A stretch of 58,042 bases of DNA from Zygnema cylindricum (lineage: Eukaryota > Streptophyta > Zygnematophyceae > Zygnematales > Zygnemataceae): positions 294,701 to 352,742 of the forward strand of contig JBBHKE010003005.1 of NCBI GenBank assembly GCA_037447655.1, in the 5' to 3' direction. Each line of letters starts with the position of its first letter. Positions within the stretch are counted from its first letter, which is position 1. Shown in pieces: positions 42,152-52,089 of this stretch. The notes beneath the pieces are model-generated. The model was not told where the DNA came from. It saw only the letters and a program-made list of their open reading frames with translations, and did not search any database. A program made the translations under genes and the position numbers.

Positions 42152-43114
42152 TTACTCACCAATCTGTCGTCGGGAAGGGACAGACATTAAATCCTTTTCT
42201 GTCACCTCCTCCTTTACTCTATTCCAAACACCACAGAAGGTCGATAAATACATAAATTCGTCAACACATGGTGTATGCCTTTTATCATTTGTCGAGTCTT
42301 GTCTCTCACTCACGAAAGCACTTGATTCCTTTCTCGTTGGGGTTCGAACTTTGGTGTTGTCCCATCCATCTCTGAAATTCCCTGTAACACATGCACTTTT
42401 ATACGATGGACATACCCTGAAGGTATGTCCTAAATCATTACAGTAAAAACAATTCTTTGGCCGATCTCCGAACTCACTATTACCTTTAAATTTCTGAAAC
42501 TGAGACTTAGATTCCTTCATATTCCTTTCACTTGATAAAACCTTTCTATTAGCCTCTTCATCTAGAATAACTCGTCTAGCTACAGTTATACTCCAATCAT
42601 TTTTATCAATTAAAGTCAATCGATCTAGTGCACTCTTATATTCTTTAGGTAGACTTCTCATTAACAAGATAGCTTGTTGAGCATCTGTAAAGTTTCCCCC
42701 TGCCAAATCATTTTCTGCAAATAATACTTGCAAGTCAATACAGTGTTTCTCCATACTACCTCCTACATACTTGTGTTCAACTATTTTGGTAACACTACTG
42801 AGCCAATGATATAAAGACGTCTTTGCATACATACATTCTAAGCTCTTCCATAATTCAGTTGCCCTTTTAAAACTTAGGTATGACATTACCAAATCCCCAG
42901 TCAAGGAGTTCTTGATAACCCTTAGACACTCATGATTTTTCCTTTTCCAGTCATTTGATGTTTCGGCCAAGGTACCGTCCACCACATCCATTAGCTCCAT
43001 CATCTCGAAGTAGCTCTCAAGCGCACACTTCGAGTAGTGATATTTTGATCCATCAAATATAGGTAGCCATGGGTGTGGGCCCATAACCTGTTGTCCATAG
43101 CTTATTTCAGCCAT
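42152..43114 (-). CDS. Gag of array unit 1 (open, 320 residues)
   Basis: Starts at ATG 43114 inside LTR 2, 26 nt from its end (MAEISYGQQVMGPHPWLPIFDG). UBN2-type copia Gag core follows: KYHYSKCALESYF, then LTGDLVMSYL, ATELWKSLECMYA, AILLMRSLPKEYKSAL. An intact CX2CX4HX4C knuckle (CFYCNDLGHTFRVC) is at residues about 222-235. No stop interrupts it. Unit 1 has Ser where unit 2 has Trp at the usually conserved YW position (codon near 43030), probably a recent mutation. Gag could assemble particles with enzymes supplied by another element. Confidence 0.85.
   Translation of the reverse strand: MAEISYGQQVMGPHPWLPIFDGSKYHYSKCALESYFEMMELMDVVDGTLAETSNDWKRKNHECLRVIKNSLTGDLVMSYLSFKRATELWKSLECMYAKTSLYHWLSSVTKIVEHKYVGGSMEKHCIDLQVLFAENDLAGGNFTDAQQAILLMRSLPKEYKSALDRLTLIDKNDWSITVARRVILDEEANRKVLSSERNMKESKSQFQKFKGNSEFGDRPKNCFYCNDLGHTFRVCPSYKSACVTGNFRDGWDNTKVRTPTRKESSAFVSERQDSTNDKRHTPCVDEFMYLSTFCGVWNRVKEEVTEKDLMSVPSRRQIGE
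43074..43088 (-). other. Primer-binding site of array unit 1
   Basis: GGTTATGGGCCCACA on the minus strand, matching the initiator tRNA-Met anticodon arm at 14 of 15 bases. Within gag. The same site is at 46730-46744. Confidence 0.82.
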
Positions 43115-44081
43115 GGATTACTCACGGAAACACCCACAGACTACCTCAAAAACAGCTGTGTTTCAGACAGCACAGATTACTCCACACTAAACAAAATGGT
43201 CTCAAAATGCAACAATATGCAGTATACCATATACACTATAAACTCCCAAAGTTACAGCCAAATCCAACAAGGCATCTAGAAGATATAGGCTATAGATTTT
43301 CCCAAAAGTAGCTGACAGCTTCACAAACTAGCCACTTAGACTGTTCACAGAATCTTACAAAGATACTTAAATACCATGAAACTTCACACACATATAGATT
43401 CTATATCATAGAATAACTCCACAAAGTTTCACATGAAAGCACCAATCAGAGTGATCACACCAACAGGTCAAAGATGCAGAAAACAGTCTGCCATTACTTT
43501 GATTAACTTGACTGCGATACATAAAATAATCTAAGTCCTGCAAGTTATACTCAGAGTACGGAGGCATACCAGCCGTACTATATCTACTCTAATAACCTAA
43601 CTAGTCAAAAGGACAAACCTCTGTTGTACAGAATATTTACACCGTACTCTTCGTATGTCAGAAACCAAGCTACCACTAAGCAACTACTAAGCTACCACTA
43701 CCGTACAATCATTATTACTCGAGATCTATCCTAGTCATATTATTCGCAGCTGCGCTAGCTGCGCTGGCTGCGCAGGCTGCGCTGGTTGCGCTTGTCCGTA
43801 CGGATCATACAAATAGCCGCAGCTACGTTGACTTAACTGCGTCGCAGCTCCGCCGTACCGGCGGCGCCTATTCCGTTTATTTTACATCGAATCGCTTCGC
43901 GATCCACCGTCCATTTGTCACAGCTTGTTCACACCACTTAATGAGTCTTCTACGTCACTTTAATTATATCAATCTGTTCGCTCCCCCAATCCGTGAATCT
44001 ATTCAAACCTCCATATTAAATCCAATTAGTAGTTACGGGCAAACTGTCTAGTACGCACGAAACTGACTTTTCAAAACAACA
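43089..44081 (-). repeat. Array LTR 2
   Basis: Shared between unit 1 (as 5' LTR) and unit 2 (as 3' LTR). Nearly identical to LTRs 1 and 3. No gene. Confidence 0.92.
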
Positions 44082-44119
44082 CTCCCCCGAAAATTTAGTT
44101 TCGTGCACCCAGAAAAATA

Positions 44120-44303
44120 TGCAGCGTGTAATGCTATGTTGCTATGCTGCGCTAGTTTGACATCGCAGCGCAGCATGAATACAAAGTGCAGCGTGTACTG
44201 CTATGCTGCTACGCTGCGCTAGTTTGACATCGCAGCGCAGTATGAACACAAAGTGCAGCGTGTACTGCTATGCTGCTACGCTACGCTAGTTTTGACATCG
44301 TAG
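44120..44303. repeat. 67-bp minisatellite, unit 2
   Basis: Same array as at 40464-40648. The second copy here keeps CGCAGCGCAG where unit 1 has CGCAACGCAG, one of the few differences between units. Confidence 0.82.
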
Positions 44304-45050
44304 TCCTAACTGCTGCTATTTTTCACCTTTAACTTCCTCCTCATAGCCTCATCTATTGAGACTAAAGCTTTCAAATTCTACACTCCCCTAAAGCTTTAGA
44401 CTCATTAGTCCATGATGTACGCAAATGTTTCCACTCTAATGTAAAAAGAAAAATAATATATTTAAATATTCAAAATTCTGTATCAGCCTCCACTGTTCAT
44501 CATACAATAAATTTAGCAAAAACACCACATCACCAGTGCTTTCTCGACATCGCCATTTTTCCGGCTGCCCTCTGCCAATTCCCAGTCGCTTGCTGTCTTT
44601 TTGCAAAAGGTGTCCTGTAATAGCTCCCCTTACGCCATAAATGCATAACCCCTGAATGTTAAGTCGCCTGTACCTGGAATAAAATAATCAGCGTGTAAGT
44701 GTCATACAGCACCACTTATTTTGTTGCGTCGTTATGCCGCGTCGCTGTTCGCGACGCAAACTTCTTCTGATGATTCTCCACCGCTTTCGCTGCGCCCTGC
44801 CATGTCCCCCGAAATTTTCGTTCCTGAACAAGTCATTGCTTCCACCACCTCCTTCGTCTTCAAAAATACATAAATAAATCTTTTTGTTTCTTTTCAACTA
44901 ACGCAACAAGGGAGAATACAAATCTAAAGTCCAACCAAAAACAAATAGAATGTCAAACAAAGATGTCTTTATAAGACATGTCTGTAAAAAGGTTTTTCCA
45001 AAACTAAGACTTCTCTAAATTCACATTCTTCAAAAATATCCTCCAGAAAA

Positions 45051-45740
45051 TCATTTCTCCCGCTCTCTTTTCTTGATCACTTTCTGAGCATGTTTTCTTC
45101 TACCCTTGATCCTTTGAATATTACATCTTCTTTTTGTTTTCTTCATGATCTTTTGTCTTGTTTGAAAGTTTACATTTCTATCACACTTTTCTACTTGTTT
45201 AAAGTCACAAATACTAGTTTTCTGTTTCACCTTTATGTTTTTCTCCATAGATTTGCTACTTCCATCAACTTCATTCATTTGAGAGATTTTAATTTTGATT
45301 CTTCTTCTTTTCAGCTGCACTCCTTTAATTTTTGCATATCTATTACAATTTTCAATCCCACAAACTTCTTTTCTCACTCCAATTTTTTGAACAGTTTTTC
45401 TTTGTTTTTCTCCTAGTTCACCAATTTTCACGGCCACCTTACTTCTAGTTTCTGCTTCTAAGTGTCCATCTCCTCCTTCAAAACCTCTTGCTTTAGTTAA
45501 CAAACTTTCTTGTAAGCAATTTTCACTCACTGATTTTTCACTTGATAAGGTCACAGAAATCGTGTCCTTCTCTCTTTCGTCCTTCACCATACTATCTTCG
45601 GTGACATAACTCCTTCCACCAGTTTCTACATTATACATCTCATTCCTAATTTCAGTTTTCTTCATATCTTCGCCCGGTCCTTCTAGAAAAATTGGGTTTA
45701 GTTTATTAGTCTTTATGTTTAAGTATTTTTCGGCTTCCAC
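45051..45740 (-). CDS. ORF2 of array unit 2 (unknown basic protein)
   Basis: Same 229-residue sequence as 41395-42084, open. The small ORF at 44688-44897 is likewise repeated. Because the copies are recent this gives no independent support for coding. Confidence 0.48.
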   Translation of the reverse strand: MEAEKYLNIKTNKLNPIFLEGPGEDMKKTEIRNEMYNVETGGRSYVTEDSMVKDEREKDTISVTLSSEKSVSENCLQESLLTKARGFEGGDGHLEAETRSKVAVKIGELGEKQRKTVQKIGVRKEVCGIENCNRYAKIKGVQLKRRRIKIKISQMNEVDGSSKSMEKNIKVKQKTSICDFKQVEKCDRNVNFQTRQKIMKKTKRRCNIQRIKGRRKHAQKVIKKREREK

Positions 45741-45807
45741 TTACTAGTGACCTTCACTTCCTCTAATTTCTCTTACTTCAAATAACTCTTCCTCCTGTAA
45801 CTCTTTG

Positions 45808-46770
45808 TTACTCACCAATCTGTCGTCGGGAAGGGACAGACATTAAATCCTTTTCTGTCACCTCCTCCTTTACTCTATTCCAAACACCACAGAAGGTCGA
45901 TAAATACATAAATTCGTCAACACATGGTGTATGCCTTTTATCATTTGTCGAGTCTTGTCTCTCACTCACGAAAGCACTTGATTCCTTTCTCGTTGGGGTT
46001 CGAACTTTGGTGTTGTCCCATCCATCTCTGAAATTCCCTGTAACACATGCACTTTTATACGATGGACATACCCTGAAGGTATGTCCTAAATCATTACAGT
46101 AAAAACAATTCTTTGGCCGATCTCCGAACTCACTATTACCTTTAAATTTCTGAAACTGAGACTTAGATTCCTTCATATTCCTTTCACTTGATAAAACCTT
46201 TCTATTAGCCTCTTCATCTAGAATAACTCGTCTAGCTACAGTTATACTCCAATCATTTTTATCAATTAAAGTCAATCGATCTAGTGCACTCTTATATTCT
46301 TTAGGTAGACTTCTCATTAACAAGATAGCTTGTTGAGCATCTGTAAAGTTTCCCCCTGCCAAATCATTTTCTGCAAATAATACTTGCAAGTCAATACAGT
46401 GTTTCTCCATACTACCTCCTACATACTTGTGTTCAACTATTTTGGTAACACTACTGAGCCAATGATATAAAGACGTCTTTGCATACATACATTCTAAGCT
46501 CTTCCATAATTCAGTTGCCCTTTTAAAACTTAGGTATGACATTACCAAATCCCCAGTCAAGGAGTTCTTGATAACCCTTAGACACTCATGATTTTTCCTT
46601 TTCCAGTCATTTGATGTTTCGGCCAAGGTACCGTCCACCACATCCATTAGCTCCATCATCTCGAAGTAGCTCTCAAGCGCACACTTCCAGTAGTGATATT
46701 TTGATCCATCAAATATAGGTAGCCATGGGTGTGGGCCCATAACCTGTTGTCCATAGCTTATTTCAGCCAT
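45808..46770 (-). CDS. Gag of array unit 2 (open, 320 residues)
   Basis: Identical to the unit 1 Gag except for Trp at KYHYWKCALE, the form seen in the other copia Gags of the window (YWE, YWA), so this is the more intact copy. CCHC knuckle intact. Starts at ATG 46770 in LTR 3. Its stop lies 67 nt before ORF2. Confidence 0.87.
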   Translation of the reverse strand: MAEISYGQQVMGPHPWLPIFDGSKYHYWKCALESYFEMMELMDVVDGTLAETSNDWKRKNHECLRVIKNSLTGDLVMSYLSFKRATELWKSLECMYAKTSLYHWLSSVTKIVEHKYVGGSMEKHCIDLQVLFAENDLAGGNFTDAQQAILLMRSLPKEYKSALDRLTLIDKNDWSITVARRVILDEEANRKVLSSERNMKESKSQFQKFKGNSEFGDRPKNCFYCNDLGHTFRVCPSYKSACVTGNFRDGWDNTKVRTPTRKESSAFVSERQDSTNDKRHTPCVDEFMYLSTFCGVWNRVKEEVTEKDLMSVPSRRQIGE

Positions 46771-47737
46771 GGATTACTCACGGAAACACCCACAGACTAC
46801 CTCAAAAACAGCTGTGTTTCAGACAGCACAGATTACTCCACACTAAACAAAATGGTCTCAAAATGCAACAATATGCAGTATACCATATACACTATAAACT
46901 CCCAAAGTTACAGCCAAATCCAACAAGGCATCTAGAAGATATAGGCTATAGAGTTTCCCAAAAGTAGCTGACAGCTTCACAAACTAGCCACTTAGACTGT
47001 TCACAGAATCTTACAAAGATACTTGAATACCATAAAACTTCACACACATATAGATTCTATATCATAGAATAACTCCACAAATTTTCACATGAAAGCACCA
47101 ATCAGAGTGATCACACTATCAGGTCAAAGATGCAGAAAACAGTCTGCCATTACTTTGATTAACTTGACTGCGATACATAAAATAATCTAAGTCCTGCAAG
47201 TTATACTCAGAGTACGGAGGCATACCAGCCGTACTATATCTACTCTAATAACCTAACTAGTCAAAAGGACAAACCTCTGTTGTACAGAATATTTACACCG
47301 TACTCTTCGTATGTCAGAAACCAAGCTACCACTAAGCAACTACTAAGCTACCACTACCGTACAATCATTATTACTCGAGATCTATCCTAGTCATATTATT
47401 CGCAGCTGCGCTAGCTGCGCTGGCTGCGCAGGCTGCGCTGGTTGCGCTTGTCCGTACGGATCATACAAATAGCCGCAGCTACGTTGACTTAACTGCGTCG
47501 CAGCTCCGCCGTACCGGCGGCGCCTATTCCGTTTATTTTACATCGAATCGCTTCGCGATCCACCGTCCATTTGTCACAGCTTGTTCACACCACTTAATGA
47601 GTCTTCTACGTCACTTTAATTATATCAATCTGTTCGCTCCCCCAATCCGTGAATCTATTCAAACCTCCATATTAAATCCAATTAGTAGTTACGGGCAAAC
47701 TGTCTAGTACGCACGAAACTGACTTTTCAAAACAACA
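46745..47737 (-). repeat. Array LTR 3
   Basis: Third full LTR. Slightly different from LTR 2 (near 47025, 47083 and 47117). Followed by the third, truncated internal region. Confidence 0.92.
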
Positions 47738-48910
47738 CTCCCCCGAAAATTTAGTTTCGTGCACCCAGAAAAATATGCAGCGTGTAATGCTATGTTGCTA
47801 TGCTGCGCTAGTTTGACATCGCAGCGCAGCATGAATACAAAGTGCAGCGTGTACTGCTATGCTGCTACGCTGCGCTAGTTTGACATCGCAGCGCAGTATG
47901 AACACAAAGTGCAGCGTGTACTGCTATGCTGCTACGCTACGCTAGTTTTGACATCGTAGTCCTAACTGCTGCTATTTTTCACCTTTAACTTCCTCCTCAT
48001 AGCCTCATCTATTGAGACTAAAGCTTTCAAATTCTACACTCCCCTAAAGCTTTAGACTCATTAGTCCATGATGTACGCAAATGTTTCCACTCTAATGTAA
48101 AAAGAAAAATAATATATTTAAATATTCAAAATTCTGTATCAGCCTCCACTGTTCATCATACAATAAATTTAGCAAAAACACCACATCACCAGTGCTTTCT
48201 CGACATCGCCATTTTTCCGGCTGCCCTCTGCCAATTCCCAGTCGCTTGCTGTCTTTTTGCAAAAGGTGTCCTGTAATAGCTCCCCTTACGCCATAAATGC
48301 ATAACCCCTGAATGTTAAGTCGCCTGTACCTGGAATAAAATAATCAGCGTGTAAGTGTCATACAGCACCACTTATTTTGTTGCGTCGTTATGCCGCGTCG
48401 CTGTTCGCGACGCAAACTTCTTCTGATGATTCTCCACCGCTTTCGCTGCGCCCTGCCATGTCCCCCGAAATTTTCGTTCCTGAACAAGTCATTGCTTCCA
48501 CCACCTCCTTCGTCTTCAAAAATACATAAATAAATCTTTTTGTTTCTTTTCAACTAACGCAACAAGGGAGAATACAAATCTAAAGTCCAACCAAAAACAA
48601 ATAGAATGTCAAACAAAGATGTCTTTATAAGACATGTCTGTAAAAAGGTTTTTCCAAAACTAAGACTTCTCTAAATTCACATTCTTCAAAAATATCCTCC
48701 AGAAAATCATTTCTCCCGCTCTCTTTTCTTGATCACTTTCTGAGCATGTTTTCTTCTACCCTTGATCCTTTGAATATTACATCTTCTTTTTGTTTTCTTC
48801 ATGATCTTTTGTCTTGTTTGAAAGTTTACATTTCTATCACACTTTTCTACTTGTTTAAAGTCACAAATACTAGTTTTCTGTTTCACCTTTATGTTTTTCT
48901 CCATAGATTT
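47738..48910 (-). pseudogene. Truncated third internal region of the array
   Basis: Polypurine tract, 67-bp minisatellite (from about 47776), the small ORF (48344-48553) and the C-terminal part of ORF2 (48707-48910). It breaks off at CCATAGATTT (48901-48910). Gag, primer site and the adjoining part of the LTR are missing, replaced by LTR 4 sequence. Confidence 0.88.
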
Positions 48911-49333
48911 TCGTACCACTAAGCAACTACTAAGCTACCACTACCGTACAATCATTATTACTCGAGATCTATCCTAGTCATATTATTCGCAGCTGCGCTA
49001 GCTGCGCTGGCTGTGCAGGCTGCGCTGGCTGCGCTGGTTGCGCTTGTCCGTACGGATCATACAAATAGCCGCAGCTACGTTGACTTAACTGCGTCGCAGC
49101 TCCGCCGTACCGGCGGCGCCTATTCCGTTTATTTTACATCGAATCGCTTCGCGATCCGCCGTCCATTTGTCACAGCTTGTTCACACCACTTAATGAGTCT
49201 TCTACGTCACTTTAATTATATCAATCCGTTCGCTCCCCCAATCCGTGAATCTATTCAAACCCCCATATTAAATTCAATTAGTAGTTACGGGCAAACTGTC
49301 TAGTACGCACGAAACTGACTTTTCAAAACAATA
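48911..49333 (-). repeat. Array LTR 4 (partial, older)
   Basis: Retains only the last 420 bp or so on the plus strand. More diverged from LTRs 1-3 than they are from one another, with an extra GCTGCGCTG-type repeat near 49018-49035. Ends CAATA (expected CAACA) at 49333 before the AGATT duplication. In element orientation it is the outer end of the original 5' LTR. Confidence 0.85.
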
Positions 49334-49338
49334 AGATT

Positions 49339-49493
49339 GACACCAAGTTGCATTTTGTGAGAGAAATGGTGATGGGAAAAGTCATGAAGTTGAGTTATTT
49401 ACGAGATGAGCAAATGGTTGCTGACATGATGACAAAACCTTTGCCCGCACCCAAAATAAAATTCTATAGAGATGCATGTGGGTTAAGTGACTA
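49339..49493 (+). pseudogene. Copia-3 RNase H C-terminus (right of the array)
   Basis: Reads DTKLHFVREMV, then YLRDEQMVADMMTKPLPAPKIKFYRDACGLSD and a stop near 49493. It continues HHFKSKQ at 39428 once the array and one AGATT are removed, which confirms the nested order. Confidence 0.92.
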
Positions 49494-49501
49494 GTGAGTC
49501 T

Positions 49502-49516
49502 AAAGCTTTAGGGGAG
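49502..49516 (+). other. Polypurine tract of copia-3
   Basis: AAAGCTTTAGGGGAG, directly before the TG of the 3' LTR, now separated from most of that LTR by a solo LTR insertion. Confidence 0.75.
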
Positions 49517-49518
49517 TG

Positions 49519-50602
49519 TGTTGTTTTAAAGACTTAATTTCGTACACACCTATTTTAGTATAGCCTAAATGATAGGGTATGAGGCGTACGTAATGGGGGA
49601 GAAAACAAATCATAAGTTTACGTAATGAATACGGATGCATTATTCGAATGGATTCACGGATTGGGGGAGTGAACGTACGGAGCGTCTTATTTGACAAGTG
49701 GACGTTAAATAAGTCAGCGGCATTTATGGCGAAGGACGAAATTTTGGTACGATAAGATTTGGAGGGTACGAGTTAATTTCGGCAAGTGGTTCGTAGTACA
49801 TTTGGAGGGCAAACGACGTCCGCCGATATTTTTGTAGGATCACACTATTTCTGATGATGTATTACTAAGTGGACTGTACGTTTGTGATGTCCGTTTGCTA
49901 CATAGACTCGTCGTCAAGTGACTAAGCAAGTTGATGTTTAGTATGCGGATTTTGCGGAGGTGTCGGTGTAAATATTCTATTCAACAAAGGTTTGTCTTTT
50001 TGCTAATTAGTTTATTAGTGTAGATTCATTTATTCTTACATACCTCGAATTATTCGGGTATATTCACAGTAATTTAGGTAGGAGGTAGATAACGTACGGC
50101 TAGTATGCCTCCGTATAGTCAGTAGTGAACTCTTTGAGTATAACTTGTAGGACTTAGATTATTATGAGTATCACAGTTGAGCTCATCAAAGTAATGGCAG
50201 ACTGTTTTTCTGCAACTTTAGCCTGATGGTGTGATCACCGTGATTGATGTCTTTGTATGATACTTTGTGGAGATCTTTGATGACCTAGAAACAATTTTTT
50301 TATGTAGTTTCACTCTGTTCTGTTGTTTCTGTAGAATTTTGTGAGGAGTCTACCTGGTTTGTTTGGTAAGCTGTCAGATGTTTTTGGGAAACTCTACAGC
50401 TCATATCTTTTGGATGCCTTGGTGGATTTGGCTGTAACTTTAAGAGGTTATAGTGTTTCGGATATATTATTCATACTAATGCAGTTTCAACAGCTTTTGG
50501 TTATTGTGGAGTAATCTGTGTTGTATGAAACATAACTATTTTGAGGTAGTTTGTGGGTGTCTTCCGTGAGTAATCCATGGCTGAAATAGGCCAAGGACAA
50601 CA
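49519..50602 (+). repeat. Solo LTR (type D) at the copia-3 polypurine tract/LTR junction
   Basis: TGTTGTTTTAAAG start, GGACAACA end, resembling the array LTRs in the opposite orientation. GAGTG at 49514-49518 is repeated at 50603-50607, giving a target duplication that consists of the last bases of the polypurine tract plus the first TG of the 3' LTR. No internal sequence and no gene. Confidence 0.88.
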
Positions 50603-50605
50603 GAG

Positions 50606-51440
50606 TGTTATTTTTTTGGAAAGCTTTAGTCCTCTCTATTTCTTGGTTGTGAGAGAGAGTTGTTCAGGACTTAGTTTTTTTTTGGGTAAGTCCGGTTCAG
50701 TTTGCTAAAATTAGTGTGACAGTGAAATTGGGAGTTCAAGGTTCAGTCACACTAGGGACACGCGTCGTCTGCTGTGAGAAATGCTTGAGTATGTCCTCCG
50801 TGGACATACACATATTCGGTAAGGACCACATGATTCTTGAGAGCATATCCATGGTGCCGAATTTGGTGATCAGACAGCTGACGGCTGCCGCCGACAAATG
50901 TTGACAAGGCGTGACTAGATCACGATAACCTTTCTCTATTATCGTGAATTTGATTGTCGGTGTAAATATTTGTTAGAACATAATTTTGTTTGTAGTGAAA
51001 TAGTTGATAAGTGTAGAATGCGTGGTTTATGACATACCTTGTGTACAGAAGTATACTCACAGTATTTTTGTTAGACGTACGGTTAGAATGCCTTCGTAAA
51101 GTTTAGTATAGCTTCAGTGTATAAAAATAGAACTTAGTAAGAGATTGAAAATATGAATAAATGATATGAAAAATGTACACACAGTTTTATGGAATTCCAT
51201 CTCTGAATATCTCACAAATTTGTGAGCAGAATTGAGTGAAATGTTATGTGTATGTTCTTTTGTATGTTATCTAAACTGTGGTAGATTTGAAGGACTATTG
51301 TGTCCATGTATTGCAAGTTATTTTCTGTCAAAGTTGTTTTGCCATCAGTCTTTGTGGAAGTTTCCTCTCTTGATTTGTTCTACAATGACTACTGCTACCT
51401 CTTTTTCGTCTTCGTTACCAGGAGTTGTCTTATAACAACA
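50606..51440 (+). repeat. Copia-3 3' LTR
   Basis: Begins TGTTATTTTTTTGG and ends ATAACAACA. Aligns along its length with 35126-35962. The short ORFs at 50716-50904 and 51232-51521 are LTR sequence. Confidence 0.88.
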
Positions 51441-51445
51441 ACGGT

Positions 51446-51506
51446 TATCCTAGGGGCATTGTGTGAGCTTCCTACTTTGAGGACCAATGGAGGTATCAGA
51501 TTTGCA
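51446..51506 (+). repeat. Copia-4 3' LTR, right portion
   Basis: TATCCTAGGGGC...ACCAATGGAGGTATCAGATTTGCA, continuing 34174-35125 after the copia-3 insertion. The ATG-GAGG near 51487 is the counterpart of the LTR-borne gag start of other elements. Confidence 0.8.
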
Positions 51507-51565
51507 TCGCACCCTACTTAGGTTTTCGTACGCGTTTACGTACCACGATTTTCATTCTCATCCAC

Positions 51566-51743
51566 CATTATTACCCTGCGCCACTGATATCCTGCACCAG
51601 AATTACCGTGTAATGCTATTTTGATGCACCATTGGTATCGTGCACCAAAAATACCGTGCCTTACTATTACGGTGCACCACTTTTACCGTGCACCAATAAT
51701 ATGGTGCACCACTAATACCATGCACCGTTATTTCCGTGCACTG
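51566..51743. repeat. Degenerate 16-bp minisatellite with GTGCAC core
   Basis: About eleven consecutive 16-bp units of approximate form TATTACCGTGCACCAC, the palindromic GTGCAC being the best conserved part. It lies between the end of the copia-4 LTR (51506) and a minus-strand LTR end (51770), the only stretch here not assignable to a retroelement. No ORF. Confidence 0.75.
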
Positions 51744-51769
51744 TTTAACTAAGCCCTTTATTTACTTAC

Positions 51770-52089
51770 TGCAACTTTGAGACCTCCATTTGATGTCAGA
51801 GTAGCATGCTCACTCGAAGCCTTTAGGAAAACCCTCACACCTTTGAGTTCCACAAATAACTTCCACCATGACATATAAAAACTCCAACCAACTTCACATT
51901 TATGAAGACAAGACTCCCCTAAGTCAATAGCAAAAAGAATCTCTGAATTTGCTCCCTTGAGCAGTGTCAAGCCTTTGTGCATCATCGGCACACTTACCTT
52001 TACCCAAGACTTCCGTACAGCTTTTTCACCCTGTACGGTCACCAGTGTACGGAGATTGAGGTGTAACAAACCGGACCAGATTCCTTAAT
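51770..52089 (-). repeat. Minus-strand copia LTR end and unplaced sequence
   Basis: TGCAACTTTGAGACC at 51770 is the reverse of an LTR end such as 51506. Leader features follow in reverse, including TGCTC/GAGCA near 51950. LTR similarity fades at about 51966. From there to 52089 I see only GTAC-containing non-coding sequence. Confidence 0.65.

Larger units (their letters stand above)
39434..49333 (-). mobile_element. Tandem LTR-gag array (three units, no pol), copia type D
   Basis: Full LTRs start at 39434, 43089 and 46745 (period 3655 and 3656), each separated by an internal region, and a fourth partial LTR ends at 49333. AGATT at 39429-39433 and 49334-49338 brackets the entire array, and the host RNase H frame resumes exactly there, so the array descends from a single insertion. 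Units 1 and 2 are almost identical. The third internal region (47738-48910) is cut within ORF2. Each internal region encodes Gag and a basic ORF but no protease, integrase or RT. Confidence 0.92.
35126..51440 (+). mobile_element. Ty1/copia element copia-3 with nested tandem array and solo LTR
   Basis: LTRs 35126-35962 and 50606-51440 share the run of T, GAAAG.TTTAGTCCTCTCTATT and so on. Flanks ACAGT (35121-35125) and ACGGT (51441-51445) form a target duplication with one change. Internal order: gag, protease, integrase, RT, RNase H. Two later insertions lie inside it: the array at 39434-49333 and a solo LTR at 49519-50602. Many stops. It sits in the 3' LTR of copia-4. Confidence 0.9.

Noticed and set aside
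39434-49333. Reading the array as a simple satellite
   Set aside because: The units are full LTR-gag modules with primer site, polypurine tract and a shared 5-bp target duplication.
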